A stretch of 64,000 bases of DNA from Roseateles amylovorans (GCF_025398155.2 NZ_CP104562.2:124001-188000), one strand, 5' to 3'. Shown: positions 34,472-43,354, counted from the stretch's first letter. Program-made: numbers and translations. The notes: generated by a model not told the origin, from the letters alone.

Positions 34472-35818
34472 TCAGGGCAACTTGCGCCGAAGCTCGTGGC
34501 TGGAGACGGTGTCAATGTGGCGAAAGGCGGGTGCGATGAGTTCGATTTCCGAGTCGGGCACGCCGTCGCGCTCGAAGTAGACACGCCACTCTCTCACGAC
34601 GCCCCAAACTTGGCCGATCAGCAGGGCGGCTTCTCTTTCTGACAGTGTGAAGCGGGCATGTGAGGCTAACGCGTTGTCGAGCGTGGCAACGCGTCCTTGA
34701 GGGCCGATGCCCAAATGGAGAAATCGCTCAGTGGCGAGACTCGGACGGGGCATGACATCGTAGAGGGGGCTCAGTCTCCAACCTGGGAGGCGGGGATCCC
34801 AGATGAAGCCGTGGTTTCGGAGGTGGTCGTCATCGTTGCTGACCAGGATGTTGAAGATCATCCGTTTGAAGAGCTCTGCGTTGTCTGATCTGATCACGCT
34901 CGGATGGGCATAGCGTCGGATGGCCTCTGCCAAGTCGCCGTAGGACTTCTCTCGTGATTCGCTTTCGTCGCAGCCGACCCAGGTCAGACCGCTGTTGAAC
35001 GCGAGTCGATGCTCAGCCGCCCCCGGCGTTGGGATGGTGTCCGTGAATGGGATGTGCGGGGTCGGGAGCTCTCCGGTGGAGGCCCAATATCGATCGAAGC
35101 GTCGGATCATCATGACGCGGCGGTCCCCCACCTGCAGCGTACGGACCGGTGGAACATTCAGCGAGGCTTCGCGGCCAAGCTGTAGCGCTGCATATTCGAT
35201 GAGCGGCACGTCGATTCGATCCTGGCCACTGGCAAATTTCGCCAGCCAGAGCACGCCGGATTCGTCACGTACCGATGCCTTTGGCCGAGCACCGCCCATG
35301 GCCGTTCCGTTGATGAAGATGGCGTCCAACTGCGCCGGGACAGGCAATCCCGCTTCGATACGTTGGGCAGCCTCCATCAGATAAGCAAGCGTGTGAAGTT
35401 GGCCGGTCGCGGCGTTTGGCGCGTCGTTCAATGTGGCGCGGATGTCCAGAGCGCCGACACGCTCACTGCCCGCGTGCAATAGGTACTGTGACTCGGGCAG
35501 ACTGTTCGCGGGAACCTTCAGCTTTGCCTCGATGACGCGTCGTCCCCAGGCGTCGGGTGCTGCATCGCGGATGCCACCGAAGAAAGCAAGCCGGTTCGGT
35601 GGTTGCAGGCGCACACCCTGTATCGCCTGGCGGTCCGACAGGCCGAGGCCGACCGGGTCAATCTCAATGGCGTTGGACCGCTTGAGGTAGTTCAGGCCAT
35701 AGGCGAGGGAGGAGGCGATCAGTGTGTTCGCTGTCTCGGTCAATTGCAGTTGGCTGCAAGGTACCCACCCACCTGAAAGATTGGCAAAGACTGCGAGTCG
35801 GGAATCCTTGGCGGCCAT
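34472..35818 (-). CDS. hipA: HipA-family serine/threonine kinase toxin
   Basis: A 448-residue kinase of type II toxin-antitoxin systems. The Gly-rich phosphate loop is GTAMGGARPK (residues 171-180), the catalytic loop SNDDDHLRNHGF (Asp331, Asn335), and the Mg-binding motif LSPLYDVMP (Asp354). The N-terminal subdomain has the coupling pattern FFGGIRDAAPDAWGRRV. E. coli HipA phosphorylates glutamyl-tRNA synthetase and causes growth arrest; the target here is unknown. It starts 7 bp after the hipB stop. G+C content is lower than in neighbours, consistent with acquisition. Confidence 0.94.
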   Translation of the reverse strand: MAAKDSRLAVFANLSGGWVPCSQLQLTETANTLIASSLAYGLNYLKRSNAIEIDPVGLGLSDRQAIQGVRLQPPNRLAFFGGIRDAAPDAWGRRVIEAKLKVPANSLPESQYLLHAGSERVGALDIRATLNDAPNAATGQLHTLAYLMEAAQRIEAGLPVPAQLDAIFINGTAMGGARPKASVRDESGVLWLAKFASGQDRIDVPLIEYAALQLGREASLNVPPVRTLQVGDRRVMMIRRFDRYWASTGELPTPHIPFTDTIPTPGAAEHRLAFNSGLTWVGCDESESREKSYGDLAEAIRRYAHPSVIRSDNAELFKRMIFNILVSNDDDHLRNHGFIWDPRLPGWRLSPLYDVMPRPSLATERFLHLGIGPQGRVATLDNALASHARFTLSEREAALLIGQVWGVVREWRVYFERDGVPDSEIELIAPAFRHIDTVSSHELRRKLP

Positions 35819-35825
35819 GGCGTGC

Positions 35826-36167
35826 TCAGAAGTTCAGGTCATCCAGTTCCGCCTGTGTGAGGCCTCGAACGCGTTGTCGTTGCTCGTGACGCTGTTGTCG
35901 CGTCAAGGCGGGATCGTCTTCGGTCAGCAAATGAAGCAATGTCGTTCCGGAAGCAATGGCGTCGACATATCGCAGCAGCTGCCCCATCGCCAACCCAGGA
36001 TCACCGCGCTCGATGCGATAGGCGGTATTGCGGGAAATGCCCGCTCTCAGCGCTGCTTCGGTCTGCTTCATTCCTCGCGCAACGCGCAACCGGGCGACCT
36101 TCGCGCCGATACGCACAGCCTCGTCAATGAGGTGGTGAGGAAGGCTTGCCGTTTGATTGACTTTCAT
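35826..36167 (-). CDS. hipB: HipB-type antitoxin, XRE helix-turn-helix
   Basis: A 113-residue protein. The helix-turn-helix is RVARGMKQTEAALRAGISRN followed by TAYRIERGDPG (about residues 30-60). The C-terminal tail (RHEQRQRVRGLTQAELDDLNF; final motif TQAELDDL) is charged. It would bind and neutralise HipA and repress the operon. I chose the ATG at 36165-36167 (MKVNQTASL); a longer frame reaches 36215 but its extra residues are encoded by the operator-like repeat. Two 50-bp repeats lie at and upstream of the start. Confidence 0.9.
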   Translation of the reverse strand: MKVNQTASLPHHLIDEAVRIGAKVARLRVARGMKQTEAALRAGISRNTAYRIERGDPGLAMGQLLRYVDAIASGTTLLHLLTEDDPALTRQQRHEQRQRVRGLTQAELDDLNF

Positions 36168-36215
36168 GTTCGTTAAATCGAGCCTTATCGGCTTAAGGAT
36201 CGATATTACGATCAT
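36166..36215. promoter_or_regulatory. hipBA operator-like repeat, copy 1 (at the hipB start)
   Basis: A 50-bp unit sharing about 80% identity with the copy at 36251-36300, in the same orientation. The arms CGTTAAATCGA (36171-36181) and TCGATATTACG (36200-36210) form an imperfect inverted repeat. It overlaps the hipB start codon, a good position for autorepression. Confidence 0.65.
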
Positions 36216-36250
36216 TCCAGCGATCTGTCTAAGTTTGATCCCAAGTTGTT

Positions 36251-36300
36251 ATGTTCGTTAAATCGAGCCGTAAGTCGATAAGGATCGATTTAACGAGCAT
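36251..36300. promoter_or_regulatory. hipBA operator-like repeat, copy 2
   Basis: The second 50-bp unit, 85 bp further upstream. Here the arms CGTTAAATCGA (36256-36266) and TCGATTTAACG (36285-36295) are perfect over 11 bp with an 18-bp centre. HipB proteins bind as dimers at several spaced operators, so a repressor-binding role is likely. Confidence 0.65.
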
Positions 36301-36344
36301 CGACGCGAAGCTGGCGGCATGGAGGCAGGCGACGGCTGATCCGA

Positions 36345-37340
36345 TCAATGGCCCGAGGCCGACTTGCCGGGACCGCGCAGCCGCAGCCACAGGGCGCCGA
36401 CTTCACCGACCAGGCCGCGGCGGAAGGCCAGCACGCAGAGGATGAAGATCAGCCCGGTCACCAGGCTGACCGATTCGCCGAGGCCGACGAACCACTCGAT
36501 GCCGGTGACGCCGGCCAGCCACTGGCCCAGGTCACCGATCTTGTTCTCCAGCGCGATGATCAACAGCGCGCCGACGATCGGCCCCACCATCGTGCCCATG
36601 CCGCCCACCAGCGTCATCAGGATCACCAGGCCGGAGGTGGTCCACACCGCATCGGTCAGCGTGGCGAAGCCGAGCACCAAGGTCTTGGTCGCACCGGCCA
36701 GCCCCGCCAGCGATGCCGAGAGCACGAAGGCCAGCAGCTTGAAGCGATCGGTGTCGTAACCCAGCGAGGTGGCGCGGGCCTCGTTTTCGCGGATCGAGGT
36801 CAGGACCTGGCCGAACGGGGAATGCACCGTGCGGTAGATCAGCCAGAACGCGCCGCCGAAGATCGCCAGCACCACGTAGTACATCGACGTGTCGTTTTCC
36901 AGATTCAGCCCCAGCAGGCTGCCGCGCGGCACCGACTGCAGGCCGTCCTCGCCGCCGGTGAACGGGGCTTGCAGGAAGTAGAAGAACAGCATCTGGGCCA
37001 GCGCCAGGGTGATCATCGAGAAATAGATGCCCGAGCGCCGGATGGCCAACAGGCCGAATGCCAAGCCCGCCAGGCCGGCCATCAGCGTGCCGAAGGCGAT
37101 GCCCACCAGCGGCGGAAAGCCCCAGACCTTCAGCGCATGACCGGCGGCATAGGCGGCGGTGCCCAGAAAGGCCGCGTGGCCGAAGCTCAGCAGCCCGGTG
37201 AAGCCGATCAGCAGGTTGAAGGCGCAGGCGAACAGCGCATAGCACATCACCTTCATCGCGAAGATCGGATAGACGCCCAGCAGCGGCAGCAGCGCCACCG
37301 CCACGAACAGCGCCAGATAGCCTGAAGTCTTTGAATTCAT
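36345..37340 (-). CDS. livM: Branched-chain amino acid-type ABC permease LivM
   Basis: A 331-residue membrane protein with about nine hydrophobic segments. It has the LivM signature LIGFTGLLSFGHAAFLG near the N-terminus and ENEARATSLGYDTDRFKLLAF, the cytoplasmic coupling loop. It pairs with LivH to form the membrane channel. It is the last gene of the five-gene unit livG-livF-binding protein-livH-livM, about 108 bp after livH. Substrate is not fixed by family; members import branched-chain amino acids, amides, urea or aromatic acids. Confidence 0.94.
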   Translation of the reverse strand: MNSKTSGYLALFVAVALLPLLGVYPIFAMKVMCYALFACAFNLLIGFTGLLSFGHAAFLGTAAYAAGHALKVWGFPPLVGIAFGTLMAGLAGLAFGLLAIRRSGIYFSMITLALAQMLFFYFLQAPFTGGEDGLQSVPRGSLLGLNLENDTSMYYVVLAIFGGAFWLIYRTVHSPFGQVLTSIRENEARATSLGYDTDRFKLLAFVLSASLAGLAGATKTLVLGFATLTDAVWTTSGLVILMTLVGGMGTMVGPIVGALLIIALENKIGDLGQWLAGVTGIEWFVGLGESVSLVTGLIFILCVLAFRRGLVGEVGALWLRLRGPGKSASGH

Positions 37341-37448
37341 GTCAGTGGCCGCAGGCGCGACGGAGGGTGGGGACGGAGGGGGTGACGGCGCAAACTGGGG
37401 CGCAGACAGCGGCGCGAACCGCTGCGCAAACGCCGGCGCAGAAGGGGC

Positions 37449-38336
37449 TCATCGTTCTTTTCCGAAGAGGCCGGCGGGGCGCACCAGCAGCACCAGGGCC
37501 ATGATGACGAACACCACGGTGTTGGAGGCTTCGGGATAGAAGACCTTGGTCAGGCCTTCCACCACGCCCAGGCCGAGGCCGGTGAGGATGGCGCCGAGGA
37601 TCGAGCCCATCCCGCCGATCACCACCACGGCGAACACCACGATGATCAGGTTGGAGCCCATCAGGGCATTGACCTGCAGGATGGGCGCGGCCAGCACCCC
37701 GGCGAAGGCGGCCAGGGCCACGCCGCCGGCGTAGGTCAGCGAGATCATCCGCGGCACATTCACGCCGAAGGCCTGCACCAGCTTCGGGTTCTCGGTGCCG
37801 GCGCGCAGTGTCGCGCCGAGGGAGGTTTTCTCGATCAGGGCCCAGACGCCGAGGCACACCACCAGCGAGGCCACCACCACCCAGGCGCGGTAGTTGGGCA
37901 GGATCATGAAGCCGAGGTTGGTGGCGCCTGACAGGGCGTCGGGGACGGAATAGGGCTGGCCGCCGACGCCGTAGAAGGAGCGGAACACGCCTTCGATCAC
38001 CAGCGTGATGCCGAAGGTCAGCAGCAGGCCGTAGAGATGGTCGAGCTTGTAGAGCCACTGCAGCAGCAGCCGTTCGATCAGCAGCCCGAACGCGCCCACG
38101 ATCAGCGGGGCCAGGACCAGCATCGCCCAGTAGTTAATGCCGAAGTAGCTCATCCCCATCCATGCCAGGAACGCGCCCATCATGTAGAGCGCCCCGTGGG
38201 CGAAGTTGATGATGTTGAGCATCCCGAAGATCACGGCCAGTCCCAGCGACAACATCGCATAGAACGACCCGTTCACCAGGCCCAGCAGCAACTGGCCCAG
38301 CAACGCCGGCAGAGGCACTCCAAACACTTCAGACAT
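37449..38336 (-). CDS. livH: Branched-chain amino acid-type ABC permease LivH
   Basis: A 295-residue membrane protein with about eight segments. The family opening is LLLGLVNGSFYAMLSLGLAVIFG (core NGSFYAMLSLGLA), then MLNIINFAHGALYMMGA and ENPKLVQAFGVNVPRM (the coupling loop). The ATG at 38334-38336 (MSEVFGVPL) starts the conserved part; a longer frame reaches 38387. It follows the binding-protein gene after a 180-bp gap containing a GC-rich hairpin, which may reduce its expression relative to the binding protein. Confidence 0.94.
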   Translation of the reverse strand: MSEVFGVPLPALLGQLLLGLVNGSFYAMLSLGLAVIFGMLNIINFAHGALYMMGAFLAWMGMSYFGINYWAMLVLAPLIVGAFGLLIERLLLQWLYKLDHLYGLLLTFGITLVIEGVFRSFYGVGGQPYSVPDALSGATNLGFMILPNYRAWVVVASLVVCLGVWALIEKTSLGATLRAGTENPKLVQAFGVNVPRMISLTYAGGVALAAFAGVLAAPILQVNALMGSNLIIVVFAVVVIGGMGSILGAILTGLGLGVVEGLTKVFYPEASNTVVFVIMALVLLVRPAGLFGKER

Positions 38337-38478
38337 GAACGGTGCGCTTCCTGTTGCAATTGACGATACGCGATGCACCCATCCCACCCCGCCACCGGCG
38401 AGGGCGCTGAGCTCTCACCCCACCGGGCGGCCGACAGGTCAAGCGGAGCACGGAGATCCGGCTTTGCCGGGCTCCTGC

Positions 38479-38516
38479 TCGCCCCCCTGGGGGGGCCGCC
38501 GCAGGCGGTAGGGGGG
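38479..38516 (-). terminator. GC-rich hairpins after the binding-protein gene
   Basis: A C6-TG-G6 stem (38482-38495) and a GCCGCC-GCA-GGCGGT stem (38497-38510), followed by six Gs, begin immediately after the stop of the gene at 38517. There is no T-run, so this could attenuate read-through to livH or protect the upstream mRNA end. The sequence looks like a common betaproteobacterial intergenic repeat. Confidence 0.5.
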
Positions 38517-39716
38517 TTACTTCCTACACTTACTGTCTGCGGGCTTGGTGAAGGCGTCTTCGCCGGGGATGCGGGTCACCACCTTGAAGTAGTCCCATGG
38601 CTCGGTGGATTCCTTGGCCGACTTCACCTGCAGCAGGAACATGTCGTGCACCGCGCGGCCGTCCTCCTTGCGGATGGTGCCCTTGGTGTAGAAGTCGTTG
38701 ATCGGCGTGGCCTTCATCTGCGCCATCACCTTCTCGCCGTCATCGGACTTCAGCGCCTCGACCGCCTTCAGGTAATGCGTCGCCGCCGAGTAGTCCGCCG
38801 CCTGCAGCGACGACGGCATGCGCTTCATCTTCTCGAAGAAGCGACGGCTCCAGGTCCGGGCCTCCGGCGACTGGTTCCAGTACCAGCTGTCGGTGAGGTA
38901 CATGCCTTCGGTGGTCTTCAAGCCCAGCGAATGCACATCGTTGATGAACATCAGCAGCCCGGCCAGCTTCATCGTCTTGGTGACGCCGAATTCGTTGGCC
39001 GCCTTGATCGCATTGATGGTGTCGCCACCCGCATTGGCCAGACCCAGGATCTGCGCCTTGGAGCTCTGCGCCTGCAGCAGGAACGACGAGAAATCGCTGG
39101 CATTGAGCGGGTGCTTCACCGCGCCCAGCACCTGACCGCCCGACTTGGTCACCACCGCCGAGGTGTCCGACTGCAGCGAGCTGCCGAAGGCATAGTCGGC
39201 GGTCAGGAAGAACCAGGTCTTGCCCCCCGACTTGGTCACCGCAGCGCCGGTGCCGTTGGCCAGTGCCACCGTGTCATAGGCATAGTGGATGGTGAACGGC
39301 GTGCATTCCTCATTGGTCAGCCGCGCAGTGCCCGCGCCGATGGCGATGAAGGGCTTCTTCTTCTCCGCCGCCACCTTGGCCATCGCCAGGCTGGTGCCGG
39401 AGTTGGTGCCACCGATCAGCAAGTCCAGGCCTTGGGTGTCGAACCATTCGCGTGCCTTGGAGGCGGCGACGTCGGCCTTGTTCTGGTGATCGGCGAAGAC
39501 CAGCTCGATCTTCTTGCCGGCCACCTGGCCCTTCAGGTCGGCGATGGCCATGCGCAAGGCCTCCACGCCGCCCGCACCGTCGATGTCCGCATACACGCTG
39601 GACATGTCGGTGATGAACCCGATCTTCACCACATCGCCCGACACCTGCGCCTGGGCGCCCAGGCTGCCGCAGGCCAGCACCGAGGCCAGGGCCACGGTCT
39701 TGATGGACATCTTCAT
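38517..39716 (-). CDS. ABC transporter periplasmic substrate-binding protein (LivK/UrtA-like)
   Basis: A 399-residue type I periplasmic binding protein. The signal peptide is cleaved near AQAQVSG (residues 20-26). Family landmarks are IGFITDMSSVYADIDG, ELVFADHQNKADVAASKAREW and the mid-protein TKTWFFLTADYAFG-type segment (GGKTWFFLTADYAFG). It delivers the ligand to LivHM. AAAGGAG nine bases before the ATG supports the start. Binding-protein features cannot fix the ligand; 'branched-chain amino acid' is only the family default. Confidence 0.93.
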   Translation of the reverse strand: MKMSIKTVALASVLACGSLGAQAQVSGDVVKIGFITDMSSVYADIDGAGGVEALRMAIADLKGQVAGKKIELVFADHQNKADVAASKAREWFDTQGLDLLIGGTNSGTSLAMAKVAAEKKKPFIAIGAGTARLTNEECTPFTIHYAYDTVALANGTGAAVTKSGGKTWFFLTADYAFGSSLQSDTSAVVTKSGGQVLGAVKHPLNASDFSSFLLQAQSSKAQILGLANAGGDTINAIKAANEFGVTKTMKLAGLLMFINDVHSLGLKTTEGMYLTDSWYWNQSPEARTWSRRFFEKMKRMPSSLQAADYSAATHYLKAVEALKSDDGEKVMAQMKATPINDFYTKGTIRKEDGRAVHDMFLLQVKSAKESTEPWDYFKVVTRIPGEDAFTKPADSKCRK

Positions 39717-39783
39717 CGCTTGTCTCCTTTGATGACGGGCCTTTCAAGGGCCTCGCTCGACCGGCTCAGGTCGGGTTTCAGAC

Positions 39784-40494
39784 TCAAACGCTCAACAGTT
39801 CATCAAGCAGCGCCCGCTTTTCGTCCAGCTGCGACGCGGGAAAGGACTCGACCACCTGGCCGTGTTCCATCACGACGAAGTGGTCCGCCAGCGGCGCGGC
39901 GAATCGGAAGTTCTGCTCCACCATCACGATGGTGAATCCCTGCGCTTTCAGCGCGGTGATCATGCGACCCAGGGCCTGGACGATCACCGGAGCGAGACCC
40001 TCGGAGATCTCGTCCAGCAAGAGGATGTCCGCACCGGTGCGCAGGATGCGGGCCACCGCCAGCATCTGCTGCTCGCCGCCCGACAGACGCGTGCCGGGGC
40101 TGTGGCGGCGCTCCGAGAGATTGGGGAACATCGCATAGATCTCGGCCTCGGACATGACCTTGCCACGGCCGCCCTTGAGCACCGGCGGCAGTCGCAGGTT
40201 CTCCTCGGTGCTCAGCGAGGCGAAGATGCCGCGCTCCTCGGGGCAATAGCCGAGCCCGAGCTGCGCCACGCGATGCGTCGCCAGGCCGATCGTCTCCTGG
40301 CCATGTACCTTGATCGATCCGCTGCGGCGATCGGTCAGTCCCATGATCGCGCGCAGCGTGGTGGTGCGCCCGGCCCCGTTGCGTCCCAGCAGCGTCAGCA
40401 CCTGCCCCGCCGGGACGGTCAGGTCGATGCCATGCAGGATGTGGCTCTCGCCATACCAGGCCTGCAGGCCGCGCAGTTCGAGCGCTGCGCTCAT
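39784..40494 (-). CDS. livF: Branched-chain amino acid-type ABC ATPase LivF (Walker A Lys to Arg)
   Basis: A 236-residue ATPase with the LivF pattern: QAWYGESHILHGIDL, LGYCPEERGIFASLS, signature LSGGEQQMLAVAR and Walker B ILLLDEISEGLAP. The Walker A reads GRNGAGRTTT; the codon CGC gives Arg where Lys normally contacts the ATP phosphates. LivF works with LivG as a heterodimer, so one weak site may be tolerated. It lies second in the operon, 124 bp after livG and 67 bp before the binding-protein gene. Confidence 0.94.
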   Translation of the reverse strand: MSAALELRGLQAWYGESHILHGIDLTVPAGQVLTLLGRNGAGRTTTLRAIMGLTDRRSGSIKVHGQETIGLATHRVAQLGLGYCPEERGIFASLSTEENLRLPPVLKGGRGKVMSEAEIYAMFPNLSERRHSPGTRLSGGEQQMLAVARILRTGADILLLDEISEGLAPVIVQALGRMITALKAQGFTIVMVEQNFRFAAPLADHFVVMEHGQVVESFPASQLDEKRALLDELLSV

Positions 40495-40618
40495 CGGCGT
40501 GCCCGTCGCTGTCGGCCCAGGTCGGCCGGCGCCACACGGCGGCGTTCTTCACCAGGGTGAGCGTGTCGGCCCGCCTCGGGACGATGGCCGATGCACGCGC
40601 GGCGAGTGGCTGGGGCCA

Positions 40619-41389
40619 TCAGTGTGCTCCCTGCAGTTCGGTGGCATCGCTGCCCATGTAGGCCTCGAGCACCTTGGGATGTTTGGAGACGGTGGCGTAA
40701 TCGCCTTCGGCCAGCACCGCCCCGCGGGCCAGCACCGTGATGCGATCGGCGATGCTGCTGATCACCTTCATGTTGTGTTCCACCATCAGCACGGTGCGGC
40801 CTTCCGCCACCCGCTTGATCAAGGCCGTGACCCGGTCCACGTCCTCATGGCCCATGCCCTGGGTGGGTTCGTCCAGCAGCATCAGCTCCGGCTCCATCGC
40901 CATCGTCGTGGCGATCTCCAGGGCGCGCTTGCGGCCGTAGGGCAGGTCGGCGGCGCGGGCATCGGCCATGTCGCGCAGGTCGACCAGCGCCAGCAGCGCC
41001 AGCGCGCGGTCGTCCAGGCGACGCAGCGCCGTGATTCCCTTCCAGAAGTGATAGCTGGTGCCGGTGAAGCGTTGCAGGCCGATCCGCACGTTCTCCAGCA
41101 CCGTCAGGTGCGGAAACACCGCCGAGATCTGGAACGACCGGATCACCCCGCGGCGCGCGATCTGCGCGGGCTTCTCGCCGGTGATGTCGGTGCCGTTGAA
41201 CAGGATCTGACCGTGGGTCGGGATCAGGAATTTGGTCAGCAGGTTGAAGCAGGTGGTCTTACCGGCGCCGTTGGGGCCGATCAGCGCGTGGATGTGCCCC
41301 CGCTGAACCTGCAGGTCCACGGCATCCACGGCGGTGAAGCCTTTGAATGCCTTGGTCAGTTTGCGTGTCTCCAGGATGAGGTTGCTCAT
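40619..41389 (-). CDS. livG: Branched-chain amino acid-type ABC ATPase LivG
   Basis: A 256-residue ATPase. Walker A is GPNGAGKTT, the LivG-specific segment RGVIRSFQISAVFPHLTVLEN follows (core FQISAVFPHLTVLEN), and Walker B is LMLLDEPTQGMG. The signature reads LPYGRKRALEIA, a departure from the usual LSYGQQR. The start MSNLILETRKLTKAF (41387-41389) was chosen; the frame upstream is out-of-family. It is the first gene of the operon, so the promoter should lie in 41390-41693. Confidence 0.94.
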   Translation of the reverse strand: MSNLILETRKLTKAFKGFTAVDAVDLQVQRGHIHALIGPNGAGKTTCFNLLTKFLIPTHGQILFNGTDITGEKPAQIARRGVIRSFQISAVFPHLTVLENVRIGLQRFTGTSYHFWKGITALRRLDDRALALLALVDLRDMADARAADLPYGRKRALEIATTMAMEPELMLLDEPTQGMGHEDVDRVTALIKRVAEGRTVLMVEHNMKVISSIADRITVLARGAVLAEGDYATVSKHPKVLEAYMGSDATELQGAH

Positions 41390-41693
41390 CGGCGCAAGGG
41401 TGGGCGCCGGTGACCGGCGCCTCGGTAGTGGATCGTGGAATTTAGGGCGAGCAGACCCGCCGCCGACAGCGTAGAACCCTTTACGCAGCATTGCGCAAGG
41501 ACTAACCCTGGGGACCTGGGTGCGCACGCCGAGGCCATGGTTCCCATGCCGCCGCGCAGATCCTCCGAAAGGACAGGGCATGACTCGGCTCGACGGCAGA
41601 GATCCGGCCGTCTCGCTATGCTGCGCCTCGCCGCGCCGAGACACCTTGCGCGTGCCCATGACACTCATCGAACGTCCCGACAGGAGCTTCGCC
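41390..41693. promoter_or_regulatory. Divergent promoter region with a 9-bp palindrome
   Basis: These 304 bp separate livG (minus) from the metallo-hydrolase gene (plus). GGCGCCGGT (41403-41411) and ACCGGCGCC (41413-41421) form a perfect inverted repeat around one G, 14 bp upstream of the livG start; it could be an operator or a hairpin in the livG leader. I see no gene in the stretch. Confidence 0.5.
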
Positions 41694-42650
41694 ATGTTCC
41701 AACTCAATCGCCGCGCCGCGGCCCTCGGCCTGGCCTTCGCCCTGGCCGCCGCCGGCGTGCAGGCTGCCGCCCCGCAGATCAAGACCCAGGCCCCCGGCTA
41801 CTACCGCATGATGCTGGGCGACTTCGAGATCACCGCCCTCAACGACGGCACGCTGGACCTGCCGGTCGATCAGTTGATGGACAAGGCCAAGCCCGGCACC
41901 GTGGTGAAGGCCCTGCAGAAGGCCTATCTGAAGCCGCCGGTCGAGACCTCGGTCAACGGCTACCTGATCAACACCGGCACCAAGCTGGTATTGATCGACA
42001 CCGGTGCGGCAGGTCTGTTCGGACCGACCGCCGGTCGCCTGCTGGCCAATCTGAAGGCTGCCGGCTACCAGCCCGAGCAGGTCGACGAGATCTACATCAC
42101 CCACCTCCACCCGGACCATGCGGGCGGCCTGTTCCAGGACGGCAAGGTGGTGTTCCCGAACGCCGTGGTGCGGATGGATCAGCATGACGCCGATTTCTGG
42201 CTCAATCCGGACAATGCGGCCAAGGTGGCCGAAGGCCATCGCGGCTTCTTCCCCGGCGTGATCGCGGCCCTCAAGCCGTACCAGGACGCGGGTCGCCTCA
42301 AGCCGTTCAGCGGCGAAACCGAGCTCATTCCCGGCATTCGCACCCACGCCGCCTATGGCCACACCCCGGGCCACACGGTCTACATGGTGGAGAGCCGCGG
42401 CCAGAAGCTGGCCGTCTGGGGCGATCTGATGCATGTGGCTGCGGTGCAGTTTCCCGATCCCACGGTGACCATCAACTTCGACAACGATTCCAAGCTCGCC
42501 ATGCCGGAACGTCGCAAGGCCTATGCCGACGCCGCGAAGAACGGCTACTACGTCGCAGTGGCCCATGTCTCGTTCCCCGGCATCGGCCGTCTGCGCGCCG
42601 AGGGCAAGGGCTACGCCTGGGTGCCGGTGAACTACAGCATCAAGCCCTGA
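41694..42650 (+). CDS. Secreted metallo-beta-lactamase-fold hydrolase
   Basis: A 318-residue protein. A signal peptide is present (RRAAALGLAFALAAAGVQAA, about residues 6-25). The zinc motif THLHPDHAGG is the HxHxDH signature; further ligands are likely in AYGHTPGHTVY and VWGDLMH. The domain resembles periplasmic MBL-fold proteins related to quorum-quenching lactonases and subclass B3-like hydrolases, but the substrate cannot be stated. CAGGAG eight bases before the ATG at 41694 supports the start; an in-frame ATG 12 codons upstream is an alternative. Confidence 0.9.
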   Translation: MFQLNRRAAALGLAFALAAAGVQAAAPQIKTQAPGYYRMMLGDFEITALNDGTLDLPVDQLMDKAKPGTVVKALQKAYLKPPVETSVNGYLINTGTKLVLIDTGAAGLFGPTAGRLLANLKAAGYQPEQVDEIYITHLHPDHAGGLFQDGKVVFPNAVVRMDQHDADFWLNPDNAAKVAEGHRGFFPGVIAALKPYQDAGRLKPFSGETELIPGIRTHAAYGHTPGHTVYMVESRGQKLAVWGDLMHVAAVQFPDPTVTINFDNDSKLAMPERRKAYADAAKNGYYVAVAHVSFPGIGRLRAEGKGYAWVPVNYSIKP

Positions 42651-42835
42651 CCCTCGGTCACTCCGGGCCCATCACGTCATGGTGCGGTGAGCCGGCGGTC
42701 CCCCGACGTCGGCTGACCACGCCGAGGTCGCCCGGTCACACCCGGAAGGGGGAACTTCCTGTACGCCGGTGTCCACTGGCTATGCTGCCATCGCCCAGCC
42801 CGGGCGAGTCACCCTACAAAGTGAACAGGAGCAGC

Positions 42836-43354
42836 ATGAAGACAACCTTCGCCACCACCGTGCTGGTGGTGTCCGCCGCCGTGGGGGCCAGTGCCGCCCA
42901 CGCCGCAGACCTCAGCCCAGGTGTGTACGCCACGATCGTGGCGGGCAAGACCGATGGCAGCAATCCGACCTATCGCAATGGGGGCAGCCCGTCGTTGGGT
43001 GGCGGGCTGGGCTATCGGTTCGCGCCGGAGTGGGGTGTGGAGGTCTTCACCCGCGGGCTCGATTTCGAGCTGCTGCGCTGGCAGACCAGCTACGCCTATC
43101 CTGAGCGGCACAGTGGCGTGGCCCTGACGGGCGAGCTGCCGCTGAACGGCCTCTTCGGTGTGACCGGTCGCATCGGCCTGGGCCAGACGCAGATGAAGCG
43201 CAGCGGCGATCGCACCGGCGACCGCACCTCGGTGTCCGCCGGCGCCGGGCTGGCGATGCATCTGGGCAGCAACATCGCTGCGACGCTCGGCTATGAGCGC
43301 TACACCCGCGTCAACGTGAACGCCTGGCTGTTGGGTGTCGAGTTCAGGTTTTGA
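42836..43354 (+). CDS. Small outer-membrane beta-barrel protein
   Basis: A 172-residue protein. The signal peptide ends AAHAAD (about residue 24). The remainder alternates aromatic and polar residues in strands (GGGLGYRFAPEWGVEVFTRG, GVTGRIGLGQTQMKRS; shorter core LGYRFAPEWGVEVF) and ends in Phe (GVEFRF), the outer-membrane insertion signal. This is the OmpA/OmpW-like eight-stranded barrel pattern. ACAGGAGCAGC precedes the ATG. Function unknown; no partner gene is obvious. Confidence 0.82.
   Translation: MKTTFATTVLVVSAAVGASAAHAADLSPGVYATIVAGKTDGSNPTYRNGGSPSLGGGLGYRFAPEWGVEVFTRGLDFELLRWQTSYAYPERHSGVALTGELPLNGLFGVTGRIGLGQTQMKRSGDRTGDRTSVSAGAGLAMHLGSNIAATLGYERYTRVNVNAWLLGVEFRF

Noticed and set aside
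36251..36445. 64-residue plus-strand frame starting in the second hip repeat
   Set aside because: Its start is encoded by the operator-like repeat and the rest runs antisense into livM; the matching peptide on the other strand arises from the same palindrome.
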